DNA from: Chitinophaga caseinilytica
GTDB taxonomy: Bacteria > Bacteroidota > Bacteroidia > Chitinophagales > Chitinophagaceae
DNA: 64,000 nucleotides
Assembly: GCF_038396765.1 (NCBI RefSeq)
Contig: NZ_CP150096.1
Location: forward strand, 1,099,001-1,163,000
Direction: 5' to 3'
A program made the translations under genes and the position numbers. Positions within the stretch are counted from its first letter, which is position 1. Each line of letters opens with the position of its first letter. This document shows positions 7,586 to 15,951 of this stretch, piece by piece. The notes under the pieces are model-generated. The model did not search any database and had not been told where the DNA came from. It saw only the letters and a program-made list of their open reading frames with translations.

Positions 7586-8076
7586 GCACTCGGTTTTTTA
7601 CCGCGGATAAAGCCGGCAATGAAATTCACGATAAAAATGATTTGTCCGGCGATGATGAAAAACACAAAAGGGATCGTAGCTATGTCGATGAACTGGCTGT
7701 ACCGAAGTACTTGACGCTCCCACTCCTCCTTCACATTCTGGTTCGGAAAACCGGTAAATTCATACAGAATGGCACTGAACCAGGGCATCCAGCAATACAC
7801 CAGCACGGGAATCGCGAACAGGCTGGCGACGTGAATATAAGACAACAGCGGCCACTGGCGATAATTCCGCGTAAAATGATACACCCCGGCAAAAGCTAGG
7901 GGTACCGGAGGCCAGAAGATCATTTCCGCCGGCCAGAAAACCGGTATCCCGAAAAAAATGTGGATATCGTACCCAAGCCCGGTAATCATCACATGCACCC
8001 AGGCCCAGAAAACCGCCATCAACACCAGCAAACCCTCCGGCCGCAAAAACCACCGGAAAGAGAAACGAACTTTCAT
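7582..8076 (-). CDS. Tandem-array four-helix membrane protein, copy 4
   Basis: A 164-residue paralogue, most similar to copy 5 and probably the product of a recent duplication. The N-terminus reads VRFSFRWFLRPEGLLVLMA; then GYDIHIFFGIPVFWP, YHFTRNYRQWPLLSYIHVAS and GQIIFIVNFIAGFIRGKK. The periplasmic loop between helices 3 and 4 is longer than in its paralogues (about 35 residues, charged). It is coupled by 4-bp overlaps on both sides. Confidence 0.8.
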   Translation of the reverse strand: MKVRFSFRWFLRPEGLLVLMAVFWAWVHVMITGLGYDIHIFFGIPVFWPAEMIFWPPVPLAFAGVYHFTRNYRQWPLLSYIHVASLFAIPVLVYCWMPWFSAILYEFTGFPNQNVKEEWERQVLRYSQFIDIATIPFVFFIIAGQIIFIVNFIAGFIRGKKPSA

Positions 8077-8549
8077 GCATTGAATTTAACGTCTTTCACA
8101 TAGGATGCCGCCAGTTTCACCACATAAATTATCTGTCCGACGATGAACGCCGCGAAAACGGCCACCAGCATAGCATTCAGCAATTTCTTATAGAAATCCG
8201 TTCCCGCGATGTAAAACGAAGGGTTCCCGGTAAAGTACGTCACACGATAAATTGACGCCACCTTGTACGTGATTAACGGCGCCGCCAACACGCTCACGAA
8301 ATACACATACGGCAACAGTCCCTTTTCCGGGAGCCGCCGCGCCAGCCAGAAAGCCCCCGCGAACAGCAGCGCTATTATAGAAAACGGAGCATACCAGCTG
8401 TCGAAAACGATCGTGGTCACATAATCGGAGGTGTCTCCCCGCAGGCGGAGCCCGTGACTTTCGAGGCTCCAGTGTTGCAACTGGAAAAGCACGGCCAATA
8501 AGGACAGCAGGGATTCTGGGCGGAGGAATCTTCGGTTCATTCGGTTCAT
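8073..8549 (-). CDS. Tandem-array four-helix membrane protein, copy 3 (divergent)
   Basis: A 158-residue paralogue that has drifted. FLRPESLLSLLAVL in helix 1 is kept, but the FTRxYRQW signature is changed to LARRLPEKGLLPYVYFVS. The C-terminal GQIIYVVKLAASYVKDVK keeps only the outline of GQxAFxxNxIAGFxRGKK. It starts 7 bp after the stop of copy 2 and overlaps copy 4 by 4 bp, so it is part of the same transcript. Confidence 0.78.
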   Translation of the reverse strand: MNRMNRRFLRPESLLSLLAVLFQLQHWSLESHGLRLRGDTSDYVTTIVFDSWYAPFSIIALLFAGAFWLARRLPEKGLLPYVYFVSVLAAPLITYKVASIYRVTYFTGNPSFYIAGTDFYKKLLNAMLVAVFAAFIVGQIIYVVKLAASYVKDVKFNA

Positions 8550-8556
8550 CTTCTAA

Positions 8557-9027
8557 CTATATATTCTGGAAATTTTTTCTGCCGCGCATAAATCCGGCAA
8601 CCACGTTCACAACGAACGCGAGCTGCCCCATCACGAGGATTATCGTCAAAATGCCGATCCACATTTCCGTGGCCGGACTGTAATAAAAAACAACGGGATT
8701 GCCGGGATAGGGAACGTCCATCAACCGGTCGCCCAGCCAAATGATCAGGGGAATGGCCAGGTAACTGCCCACATGGAAATACTGCAGCGCCGGCCATTGG
8801 CGGTAACGCCGGGTAAAACGGTAAACCGCCGCCATAACGAGCAACGCCACTGCCCCGAAACGCGGCCACAGCGCGGGATGGATATAGAAACTGCTGTCGT
8901 GGTAACCACCGGGGCTACCGTCGAGCACACGAACGAGATCGATGATGAAAAGGAAGAACGCCATGCAAATCAATAGCGTTTCCGGACGGAGATACCGGGA
9001 AATTTTGTTCAGGCGTTTCATAGGCAT
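8557..9027 (-). CDS. Tandem-array four-helix membrane protein, copy 2
   Basis: A 156-residue paralogue: YLRPETLLICMAFFLF in helix 1, GYHDSSFYIHP in the first loop, YRFTRRYRQWPALQYFHVGS after helix 2 and GQLAFVVNVVAGFMRGRK at the end. The HDSSFYIH element is the nearest match in the array, after copy 6, to the CoxI HDTYYV motif. The start could be 9027 or the ATG two codons later at 9021. A gap of 68 bp separates it from copy 1 upstream. Confidence 0.8.
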   Translation of the reverse strand: MPMKRLNKISRYLRPETLLICMAFFLFIIDLVRVLDGSPGGYHDSSFYIHPALWPRFGAVALLVMAAVYRFTRRYRQWPALQYFHVGSYLAIPLIIWLGDRLMDVPYPGNPVVFYYSPATEMWIGILTIILVMGQLAFVVNVVAGFMRGRKNFQNI

Positions 9028-9095
9028 CGCAAAAATAGGTAAACGCGATCGCCTGAACGTTCATCCACCCCTCCAAAGTTTTCACAGTGGAAAAA

Positions 9096-9530
9096 TCATG
9101 CGGCCGACTTCGCGCCCACAAAAACGCCGATCGAGATATGCGCGAAGAAAGCAAGATGCCCCGCCAGCAGGAAATATTCCGAAAAACATTGTAAAGCATG
9201 GGAAACCGGGCCCATGCTAACGCCCGGAACATCCCCGGAAACTTCGATCGCCCACATCACCACGGCGAAAAAGTACATCGACGCCACATGGATGTGCGAC
9301 AGCCAGGGCCAGCACAATAACCGGGATACCAGCCTGTAGATGATCGTTTCCCCGATCAGCACCACGATCATATAAATATAAACGTGTGGCCAGTACCAGT
9401 GAGTGCCCCAATCAGTGATAAACGCTTCCCGCGAAGCGAAGAAATTTCCCCAGGCGAAGCAAGCCAGGGCCAGCAACAATAATTGGATGTGCGGACGGAA
9501 GAAAAACGGAAGGTTGCGAACGGTACGCAT
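9096..9530 (-). CDS. Tandem-array four-helix membrane protein, copy 1 (promoter-proximal, divergent)
   Basis: A 144-residue protein and the first gene of the leftward seven-gene array. The ATG at 9530 (MRTVRNLPFFFRPHIQLLLL) aligns with the FLRPExLL starts of the paralogues, so the longer frame from 9584 is less likely. It has four hydrophobic segments and the phrase WLSHIHVASMYFF, matching the YxHVAS element. The C-terminal GHLAFFAHISIGVFVGAK is a diverged form of GQLAFxxNxIAGFxRGK. It keeps the family outline but is the least similar copy together with copy 3. Confidence 0.75.
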   Translation of the reverse strand: MRTVRNLPFFFRPHIQLLLLALACFAWGNFFASREAFITDWGTHWYWPHVYIYMIVVLIGETIIYRLVSRLLCWPWLSHIHVASMYFFAVVMWAIEVSGDVPGVSMGPVSHALQCFSEYFLLAGHLAFFAHISIGVFVGAKSAA

Positions 9531-9736
9531 GAATAGGGATTTTGATCGTATGATATTAAAGTTCGGAATTAAAGACGTCTTCAAAAGTGAGCGTCGTCAT
9601 CGCCCGGGATGATTCCCGACGGGGAAATTTCCGCCCGGCGATCCCTACCTACCACCAATCCCCTCAAATACACCGTTTTCTGAAGGATCGCTGCAAACCC
9701 GCTGCAGACAAGGCTTCAATAACTATTTATGTAAGC

Positions 9737-9788
9737 TGTACACAAAACAACGATATTTCGGAAGATCGCAATTTTTAATTTGTGTACA
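9737..9788. promoter_or_regulatory. Paired operator-like inverted repeat
   Basis: TGTACACAAA at 9737-9746 and TTTGTGTACA at 9779-9788 are exact reverse complements, 32 bp apart. Each arm also contains the palindrome TGTACA. The pair lies between the Nudix/winged-helix regulator gene (its stop is 28 bp away) and the seven-gene membrane array (first start about 207 bp away). It could be a two-site operator for that regulator. The loop is too long and lacks a T-run, so it is a poor terminator. Confidence 0.45.
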
Positions 9789-9815
9789 AAAGCATTTAAA
9801 TTGACTGTGAATGCA

Positions 9816-10502
9816 TTACGAGAAAATCTCCACCGGCGACCCACTTTCCTTCAATTCCCGGAATTTGTCGCGGTTGAAGCTGTATAATTGAGCCGGGCGC
9901 CCCTGCAAAGGGTGCTTCAATTTCTCCGGACGGGCAGCCAGCAATCCGAGCCCGTTGATCTTTTTCTGGAAATTCCGGCGGTCGACCGACCGGTCGTACA
10001 CCCATTCGTACAACTTCTCCAACTCCGAAACCGGGAACTTTTCGTCGAGCATCTCGAACGCCAGCGGTTCGGTATGCAACCGCACCCGCAAGTGCTCGAT
10101 GGCCGCCGCAACGATCTCCGCATGGTCGAATGCCGTAACCGGCAATTCGCGGACGGGATACCACTTCGCTTCCTTCGTTCCCATTCCCAACACGATCTTG
10201 CTGGCCGAATGCCGGATAAGCGCCAGGTGCGCCACGCAAAGCACCCTGCCGCGGGGATCGCGTTCCGGATGCCCCCAGGTGCTCATTTGTTCGAGGTAAT
10301 TGGCCTTCAGGCCGGTTTCGTCTTTCAGTTCGCGGTGCACGCAAGCCTCCAAAGGCTCATCGTTATGAACGAATCCGCCCGGCAGGCCCCATTTGAATAT
10401 ATGCGGCGGGATGGTCCGCTTGGTAAGGAGCACCATCATGCCTTCTTTGGATGAGTACCGGAGCACGACGGCCTCCGCCGTCACACGGATGTGTTGATGC
10501 AT
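9816..10502 (-). CDS. Nudix-domain transcriptional regulator, NrtR/AraR type
   Basis: A 228-residue protein with a Nudix fold at about residues 8-140 and a C-terminal winged-helix domain at about 155-225 (EKLYEWVYDRSVDRRNFQKKI, a recognition helix). The Nudix box reads GGFVHNDEPLEACVHREL followed by KDETGL: G-x5-E-x7-RE is intact and one of the EE pair is Asp. This architecture belongs to the NrtR/AraR-like regulators, in which the Nudix domain senses ADP-ribose or sugar derivatives and the C-terminus binds DNA. The target here is unknown; the nearest candidate site is the inverted repeat just downstream. It could retain hydrolase activity. Confidence 0.88.
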   Translation of the reverse strand: MHQHIRVTAEAVVLRYSSKEGMMVLLTKRTIPPHIFKWGLPGGFVHNDEPLEACVHRELKDETGLKANYLEQMSTWGHPERDPRGRVLCVAHLALIRHSASKIVLGMGTKEAKWYPVRELPVTAFDHAEIVAAAIEHLRVRLHTEPLAFEMLDEKFPVSELEKLYEWVYDRSVDRRNFQKKINGLGLLAARPEKLKHPLQGRPAQLYSFNRDKFRELKESGSPVEIFS

Positions 10503-10573
10503 GGTCAGGGATTAGGATATTCTAAGGATTAATAAGTCGGCTACTGTCTGTTACTGTCTGTTTCGAGGGATAA

Positions 10574-10957
10574 TTACTGTCCGGCCACGTATTGCTGAAC
10601 CTGCGCCGTGCCCTTGTGAAGGTTCACGAAAAAGGGATTCTTCTGCGGATCGAAAACGATGATCGCGTTGGATTCCCACGCATTTTGCGCGGTCGGCAGC
10701 ACGATCTCCACCTGCAGGCCGTTGGCCCGGCGAAACATCAGACTGTCTTTCTCAATGAATTTGGCGGCAAACCCCTTCCCTTCCAGGAATTGAACGATAC
10801 TGTCTTTGGCGATCTTCACCGCACTGTCCTGCATCGGTTGCTGGCGCAGCACGTAACATTTTTCCCCGATCACCTGGTAATTGGAGGTGTCTGTCCGTTC
10901 ACGAACGGGGTTACACGCAATTGCCAGCAGGGCCGCGGCCATAATTAAATAACGCAT
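10574..10957 (-). CDS. Small lipoprotein, unknown function
   Basis: A 127-residue protein starting MRYLIMAAALLAIAC, with the lipobox ending at Cys-15. The mature part is mixed alpha/beta with VQFLEGKGFAAKFIEKDSLMF and GLQVEIVLP and ends VQQYVAGQ. I recognise no domain. The stop lies 71 bp before the Nudix gene start. The intervening DNA carries the direct repeat ACTGTCTGTT at about 10541-10560. The gene lies 23 bp downstream of the M28 peptidase stop, so the two may be co-transcribed. Confidence 0.65.
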   Translation of the reverse strand: MRYLIMAAALLAIACNPVRERTDTSNYQVIGEKCYVLRQQPMQDSAVKIAKDSIVQFLEGKGFAAKFIEKDSLMFRRANGLQVEIVLPTAQNAWESNAIIVFDPQKNPFFVNLHKGTAQVQQYVAGQ

Positions 10958-10980
10958 GGCGCAAGTTATAAATAAAGGAT

Positions 10981-12603
10981 TTAAAATTGGATGTCAAATA
11001 CTTTCTCTTCGGTCCCGCGTTTCACCTTCACGGAGGTTTTATCGCCTTTCTTGAAAGTGCTGAGCGCTTTGGTATAGCTCATGGCATCGGTGACGGCATA
11101 ATCCCCCAGCCGAACGATCACATCTCCCGCTTCAAGACCCGCGGCCTTGGCGGGTTTCCCATCCCTGACAGATTCCACTTTCGCACCGCCCTTGAACGTA
11201 TAGTCGAGCATAACGCCCAAAGTCACCGTGAACCCGGTGCCAGGCATCGGCGGCGGATCGCTGGTGTGGGTGAACGCCAGTTTCGGGCGGCCGTTCGTTT
11301 TTTCGACGATGCCGTAAACGAGTTTCACGATGGTCAGTTCTCCGTCGAAATTGATTTTTTCGGTATCGTCTCCGGGTTTATGATAATCGCCATGGGTGCC
11401 GGTGAAGAAAAACAGCACGGGCACGTTTTTCAGGTAGAACGAAGCATGATCGGAAGGCCCCAGTCCGGACGAGTCGTAACTCACCTTCAGCCCTTTCGGT
11501 ACCACGCCCGGCACTACTTCGCCCCAAACGGGCGAGGTGCCGTATCCGCCGATCTGCAACCCTTTTTCCGCGGAAAGCCGGCCTACCATGTCCATATTCA
11601 GCATGAAATTCACCTGCTGCATGGGCACGGGCCCTTTCTCCGCGAAATATTTACTGCCGAAAAGGCCCAGCTCCTCGCCAGAAAAGGCGACGATGGCGTA
11701 ATTGGCATTTTTGAGTTTGGATTCCTTCAGCAACCGGGCTATTTCCAGCAGCGCGGCCGTTCCGGAGGCATTGTCGTCTGCCCCGTTATGCACCGCTTTT
11801 TCGTTGGGTGCGAGGGAGTTATGGTCTTCCCCGTATCCCAGGTGGTCGAAATGTGCGCCGATGACCACGGTGGCCGGGGCGCCGTTGTCGATAAAGCCGA
11901 CCACGTTGGTGCCGGTGCGTTTAGACGGCACCAGGTCTGCCTCCAGCTCGATCTGGAAGCCGTTGGCATCGTCGGCCGAGAGGGTTTTGCTCCCTTCCTC
12001 CCCTACCCAGATCGCCGGGATGGCGAGGGTTTCGTGGGGAAGGTCGAGCCAGCTGGCAACCGTTTGCTGATCTTCGCCGCCGTTGAAGAACACGATGCCG
12101 GTGGCACCGCTTTCCTTGGCTTCTTTTGTCTTTTTAATATAGAAATCCAGCGGAGCGCCGTGGGGGTTTATTTCATCTTTCGCATCTTTTACATTGATGA
12201 GCCAGACGTTATCGACTTCGTTCACACCGGGCAGCACTTCGCCTTTGGCGCTTTTGCGGGCGGAAAACGGCAGGGGAACGAACTGTTCGCCGGCTTTGAG
12301 GGGCTGGCTGTTGATGGAAAAGCGCGCCTTTGGCCCGGATTCCAGTCCTTCGCGGACGAGGAACGGTTGCAGGAACCCGTCTGTCCCTTTCGGGCTGAGC
12401 CCGATCGCCTGCATCTGGCCGGCGATATAGGTGGCGGCGAGCTGTTCGCCCGGGGTGCCAGTCCGGCGGCCTTCGAGCTTGTCGGAGGCGAGGTAGGCTA
12501 CATGCGCCTGGAGGTTGCCGAGCGTTTTCTTGTCGGCTTTTTTCTGGGGGTAAGCCGTGAGGGCGATACCCGCCAGGGGCAGGATGAGATAAAGCTTTTT
12601 CAC
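10981..12603 (-). CDS. M28 family zinc aminopeptidase with protease-associated region and C-terminal PDZ domain
   Basis: A secreted 540-residue metallopeptidase. I chose the GTG at 12603, which gives a signal peptide (VKKLYLILPLAGIALTAYPQ). The ATG at 12654 lies upstream of a good -7 element (TATTTTTG, 12629-12622), so it would not be on the transcript. M28 metal ligands are visible in GAHFDHLGYG, NGADDNASGTAALLEIA, FSGEELGLFGSKYF, NMDMVGRL and GTHGDYHKPGDD. A PA-like insert precedes them. The last 90 residues are a PDZ domain (GVMLDYTF, AKAAGLEAGDVIVRLGD). It probably acts in the periplasm in peptide turnover. Confidence 0.92.
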   Translation of the reverse strand: MKKLYLILPLAGIALTAYPQKKADKKTLGNLQAHVAYLASDKLEGRRTGTPGEQLAATYIAGQMQAIGLSPKGTDGFLQPFLVREGLESGPKARFSINSQPLKAGEQFVPLPFSARKSAKGEVLPGVNEVDNVWLINVKDAKDEINPHGAPLDFYIKKTKEAKESGATGIVFFNGGEDQQTVASWLDLPHETLAIPAIWVGEEGSKTLSADDANGFQIELEADLVPSKRTGTNVVGFIDNGAPATVVIGAHFDHLGYGEDHNSLAPNEKAVHNGADDNASGTAALLEIARLLKESKLKNANYAIVAFSGEELGLFGSKYFAEKGPVPMQQVNFMLNMDMVGRLSAEKGLQIGGYGTSPVWGEVVPGVVPKGLKVSYDSSGLGPSDHASFYLKNVPVLFFFTGTHGDYHKPGDDTEKINFDGELTIVKLVYGIVEKTNGRPKLAFTHTSDPPPMPGTGFTVTLGVMLDYTFKGGAKVESVRDGKPAKAAGLEAGDVIVRLGDYAVTDAMSYTKALSTFKKGDKTSVKVKRGTEEKVFDIQF

Positions 12604-12690
12604 TCCGGGGGTATTTTGGGGCAAAAATAAGACGAATAGCCGGGATGAAGTCATTATTTATCATGGGATTGTCTGACGGGAAGCGTCCGA

Positions 12691-12722
12691 TTGTCCAATC
12701 CATAAATTATGTGCTAAATTTG
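12691..12722 (+). promoter_or_regulatory. Promoter of gcvT
   Basis: TTG at 12691-12693 and TAAATTTG at 12715-12722 are separated by 21 bp, matching the Bacteroidota TTG...TAnnTTTG promoter. Transcription would begin near 12729, about 25-35 nt before the gcvT start. Confidence 0.6.
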
Positions 12723-12763
12723 CCCGGCCCGAAAGCCGGTTACAACAAAAAATGAATAAACAC

Positions 12764-13852
12764 ATGAAAAACACGCCATTTACGCACAAACACATTGCGC
12801 TGGGAGCCAAGATGGCCCCGTTTGCGGGATACAACATGCCCATTTCCTATACGGGTATCAACGATGAACATGCCGCCGTGCGCAACAGTGTAGGCGTATT
12901 TGACGTCAGCCACATGGGCGAATTCATCCTCAAAGGCGAAAATGCGCTCGACCTCATCCAGCGCGTGACAAGCAACGACGCGTCGAAGCTCACTGCCGGC
13001 AAGGCGCAGTATTCCTGCCTGCCCAACAACGAAGGCGGGATCGTAGACGACCTGCTCGTGTATTGCATCGAAGAGAACAAGACTTATATGCTGGTGGTGA
13101 ACGCGAGCAATATCGAGAAAGACTGGAAATGGATCAGCCAGTTCAATACCAATAATGTCGACATGCAGGACATTTCCGACAAAACCTGCCTGCTGGCCAT
13201 CCAGGGCCCCAACGCCACGAGCGTGCTGCAGACTTTGACGGACGTAGACATCGTCAATATGAAATATTACACCTTCGCGAAGGGGACCTTCGCCGGGGTG
13301 GAAAACGTGCTCATCAGCGCCACCGGCTACACCGGGGCAGGCGGTGCCGAGATTTATTTCGAAGATAAAGATGGCGCGGCAGACAAGATCTGGGACGCGA
13401 TTTTCGAAGCAGGCGCCTCCAAAGGCATCAAGCCCGTGGGCCTCGGCGCGCGCGATACGCTCCGCCTCGAAATGGGCTTCTGCCTCTACGGGAACGATAT
13501 CGACGACCGTACCAGCCCCATGGAAGCCGGTTTGGGATGGATCACCAAGTTCACCAAAGACTTCCCTTCCCGCGCGATCTTTGAAAAGCAGAAAGCAGAA
13601 GGCATCCAGCAGAAACTGGTAGGTTTTGAAATGGTGGACAAAGGCATCCCCCGTCACGACTACGAAATCAAGGACGCGGAAGGCAATTTGATCGGACGGG
13701 TTACCTCCGGCACCCAATCTCCCTCCCTCCAGAAGGCTGTCGGCCTCGGATATGTAACAACAGCGTTTGCAGCATTGGATTCCGATATCTATATTGCTGT
13801 GCGCGATAAACTGCTGAAGGCAAAAGTGGTGAAAGTGCCCTTCCTCGGATAA
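12764..13852 (+). CDS. gcvT: Aminomethyltransferase, glycine cleavage T protein
   Basis: T protein of the glycine cleavage system. It transfers the methylene group from aminomethyl-lipoyl H protein to tetrahydrofolate and releases ammonia. The start [20 protein letters not shown] is family-typical; an ATG four codons earlier at 12752 is possible. Landmarks are [49 protein letters not shown] and the C-terminal [21 protein letters not shown]. At 362 residues it has normal full length. The gcvH and gcvP genes are not in the window. It sits behind its own promoter. Confidence 0.96.
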   Translation: MKNTPFTHKHIALGAKMAPFAGYNMPISYTGINDEHAAVRNSVGVFDVSHMGEFILKGENALDLIQRVTSNDASKLTAGKAQYSCLPNNEGGIVDDLLVYCIEENKTYMLVVNASNIEKDWKWISQFNTNNVDMQDISDKTCLLAIQGPNATSVLQTLTDVDIVNMKYYTFAKGTFAGVENVLISATGYTGAGGAEIYFEDKDGAADKIWDAIFEAGASKGIKPVGLGARDTLRLEMGFCLYGNDIDDRTSPMEAGLGWITKFTKDFPSRAIFEKQKAEGIQQKLVGFEMVDKGIPRHDYEIKDAEGNLIGRVTSGTQSPSLQKAVGLGYVTTAFAALDSDIYIAVRDKLLKAKVVKVPFLG

Positions 13853-13939
13853 TTCCGCGGAGCGCATACCAATTCTGCCCGGCGCAGCGTTACAGCAGCA
13901 CACCCAAGACGACCATATCTTTTAAACTGTATAACCGCT

Positions 13940-14413
13940 ATGCCAAGTATTCATCTGACCACGGTCATTCATGCGCCGTTGCAAAGGGTCTTCGACCTGA
14001 GCCGGAGCATCACCCTGCATAAACGCAGTATGTCGCACCTGAAAGAGGAAGCCATACGAGGGCGGACCAACGGGCTGATCGAATACGACGAAACCGTGAC
14101 CTGGCGCGCCCGGCACCTGGGTAAAAACAGGGAGCTGACCACCCGGATCACCGCCATGAACAAACATGGGCACTTTACCGACGAAATGGAAAAAGGCGAT
14201 TTCACCCACATGAAACACGACCATTTTTTCAAAGAAATCGGGAACGGAACGGTGATGATCGACGTTTTCGAGTTTGGCGTACCCTACGGCGTTTTCGGGA
14301 AATGGCTCGAAAAACTATACCTGCGGAAATACATGAGCCGGCTGCTGGAATTACGCAATCAAATCATCAAGGAATACGCAGAGAGCGAAAAGTGGCGTGT
14401 GATCCTTGATTAA
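13940..14413 (+). CDS. SRPBCC (START-like) family protein
   Basis: A 157-residue protein with the hallmarks of the SRPBCC cell-division-inhibitor-like subgroup: IHLTTVIHAPLQRVFDLSRS at the N-terminus, LIEYDETVTWRARHLGKN, GDFTHMKHDHFFKEIGNGT and EFGVPYGVFGKWLEKLYLRKYM. These proteins form a hydrophobic cavity for small ligands and are cytoplasmic; the ligand is unknown. It sits 14 bp before comB, so the two probably share a transcript, and 87 bp after gcvT. Confidence 0.82.
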   Translation: MPSIHLTTVIHAPLQRVFDLSRSITLHKRSMSHLKEEAIRGRTNGLIEYDETVTWRARHLGKNRELTTRITAMNKHGHFTDEMEKGDFTHMKHDHFFKEIGNGTVMIDVFEFGVPYGVFGKWLEKLYLRKYMSRLLELRNQIIKEYAESEKWRVILD

Positions 14414-14427
14414 TATATAAAGAAAGA

Positions 14428-15153
14428 ATGAGCGAGATTAACAAACCCAGGCTGGAAGTATGCCTGTCTCCCGCACTGCTGCACCTGTTCGACGTGAAGA
14501 ACAGCATCGTGGTGATCATCGACGTATTGCGGGCCACCTCCACCATCTGTACCGCGCTCCATAACGGCGCCGCCAAAGTGATACCCGTGGCTACAGTGGA
14601 AGAATGCGTGAACATCGGCCGCCAGCTCAACGCCATCACGGCGGGCGAGCGCGACGGCAAGATCGCGGACGGGCTGCTGCACGGCAATTCCCCTTTCGAA
14701 TACCCGGTTGAGTTTATCGACGGAAAGGTGCTGGTGCTCACTACCACCAACGGTACCAAGCTGCTGCACATGGCCAAAGACGCCGTGCAGATCATCACCG
14801 GATCGTTCCCGAACATTTCTTCCGTTTGCGAATACCTCATCTCACAGGGTCAGAACGTGATTTTGGGATGCGCGGCGTGGAAAGACCGGGTAAATATGGA
14901 AGATACGCTGTTCGCCGGTGCGGTGGTAAGCCGTATCAAGGAACATTTCGACGTCAACTGCGATTCCGCACTGGCCGCCGAAACCCTGTACCATAGCGCG
15001 AAGAGCGATCTTTTCGGGTTTATGAAGCAGGCATCGCACTTCCAGCGGCTGGCGCGCTACGGCCTGGAGGAAGACATCCGCTTCTGCCTCACGCCCGATG
15101 GCGCCAATGTGCTGCCCATCCTGCAGAACGGCGAATTGATAAAAGAGAAGTAA
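14428..15153 (+). CDS. comB: 2-phosphosulfolactate phosphatase
   Basis: A ComB-family Mg-dependent phosphatase that converts 2-phosphosulfolactate to sulfolactate. Visible motifs are VVIIDVLRATSTICTAL (the conserved DVLRAT), GERDGKIADGLLHGNSP, LTTTNGTKLL and CAAWKDRVNMEDTLFAGAVV. At 241 residues it is a normal length. No comA or comC is nearby, and Bacteroidota use sulfonolipids whose precursors overlap this pathway, so a role in sulfolactate or capnine metabolism is only an inference. It is followed by a strong terminator. Confidence 0.92.
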   Translation: MSEINKPRLEVCLSPALLHLFDVKNSIVVIIDVLRATSTICTALHNGAAKVIPVATVEECVNIGRQLNAITAGERDGKIADGLLHGNSPFEYPVEFIDGKVLVLTTTNGTKLLHMAKDAVQIITGSFPNISSVCEYLISQGQNVILGCAAWKDRVNMEDTLFAGAVVSRIKEHFDVNCDSALAAETLYHSAKSDLFGFMKQASHFQRLARYGLEEDIRFCLTPDGANVLPILQNGELIKEK

Positions 15154-15173
15154 CTGCGACTACGCATACACGT

Positions 15174-15210
15174 AAAAGGGTGAGTTTCATAATGAAAACT
15201 CACCCTTTTT
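15174..15210. terminator. Bidirectional intrinsic terminator
   Basis: A stem of about 14 bp: AAAAGGGTGAGTTT at 15174-15187 pairs with AAACTCACCCTTTT, across a 7-8 base loop, with a T5 tail on the plus strand and an A4 lead giving a T-run on the minus strand. It lies between convergent comB and the DoxX gene. Confidence 0.92.
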
Positions 15211-15231
15211 GGTTGGTTCCGGTGATGGGTT

Positions 15232-15678
15232 TTAAGCCAGCGCGCCGGAAGATCTCTTTTGTTTCAGCAGATTGTCTACCGACCATACGCCACCGCCGCC
15301 CAGGGCAAACGCCAGGGTGATGAGCAGGGCGAAGAGCGGAGAGGCCACATCTACCATCCCGTTACCGGTATTGGCTTTGAGGATCACCGCCACAACCATC
15401 GTGATCACGAGCGACCAGGATGCCCAGCGGGTGAAAAGGCCGAGCGCCAGGAGCAATCCGCCGGCGAATTCGGCTATGGTAGCGAGCAGCCCGAAAAAGG
15501 TGGGTGCGAACGAAATGCCGAGGAAGTTCATGGCCCCGCCGATCATGGCCCACAATTGCGCACCACCGGCCAGCTTCTGCCAGCCGAAGTAGAAGAACAA
15601 TAAGCCCACGCCAACGCGGAGAATGGTAAGGCCGAGGTCCTGGCCTTTAGAATTGTTGATTGAAAGGGTGTTTCCCAT
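15232..15678 (-). CDS. DoxX family integral membrane protein
   Basis: A 148-residue protein with four hydrophobic helices. The DoxX signature is in helix 1 (LGLTILRVGVGLLFFYFGWQKL), followed by FGLLATIAEFAGGLLLALGL and FALLITLAFALGGGG. DoxX/DoxD relatives were first seen in thiosulfate:quinone oxidoreductase; most bacterial members act in redox or organic stress and are not well defined. It is monocistronic, with its own promoter and terminator. Confidence 0.9.
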   Translation of the reverse strand: MGNTLSINNSKGQDLGLTILRVGVGLLFFYFGWQKLAGGAQLWAMIGGAMNFLGISFAPTFFGLLATIAEFAGGLLLALGLFTRWASWSLVITMVVAVILKANTGNGMVDVASPLFALLITLAFALGGGGVWSVDNLLKQKRSSGALA

Positions 15679-15692
15679 AGAAAGATTTTATA

Positions 15693-15723
15693 CAAAAGTA
15701 CAGCAGGAGCCCCCGGTACTCAA
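15693..15723 (-). promoter_or_regulatory. Promoter of the DoxX gene
   Basis: Read on the minus strand, TTG (15723-15721), 20 bp, then TACTTTTG (15700-15693), a full match to the Bacteroidota promoter consensus. It lies 15 bp upstream of the DoxX start codon. Confidence 0.6.
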
Positions 15724-15951
15724 TGGATATTTTTCCATTTGAGGTGTACATTTTTTTGCGGGCACGGCAGGATTTAGGACCCGTTTCAGCGATTCTTTTT
15801 GGATTTTTTTGCTTACTTTTGTGGATTGCCTTTTTTTGAGCCGTCATTGTATGGAATAACGAAGAAAAACAGAAGAATCGAGTGAAGATCCCGACAGCGC
15901 CAAATGTCATAAAACCCCGGCTCAAACAAAAGAAGGCATCACAAGGAAAGC

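Noticed and set aside
10987..12630. Open frame of 547 codons on the plus strand
   Set aside because: Antisense to the M28-PDZ peptidase, with no motif or plausible N-terminus.
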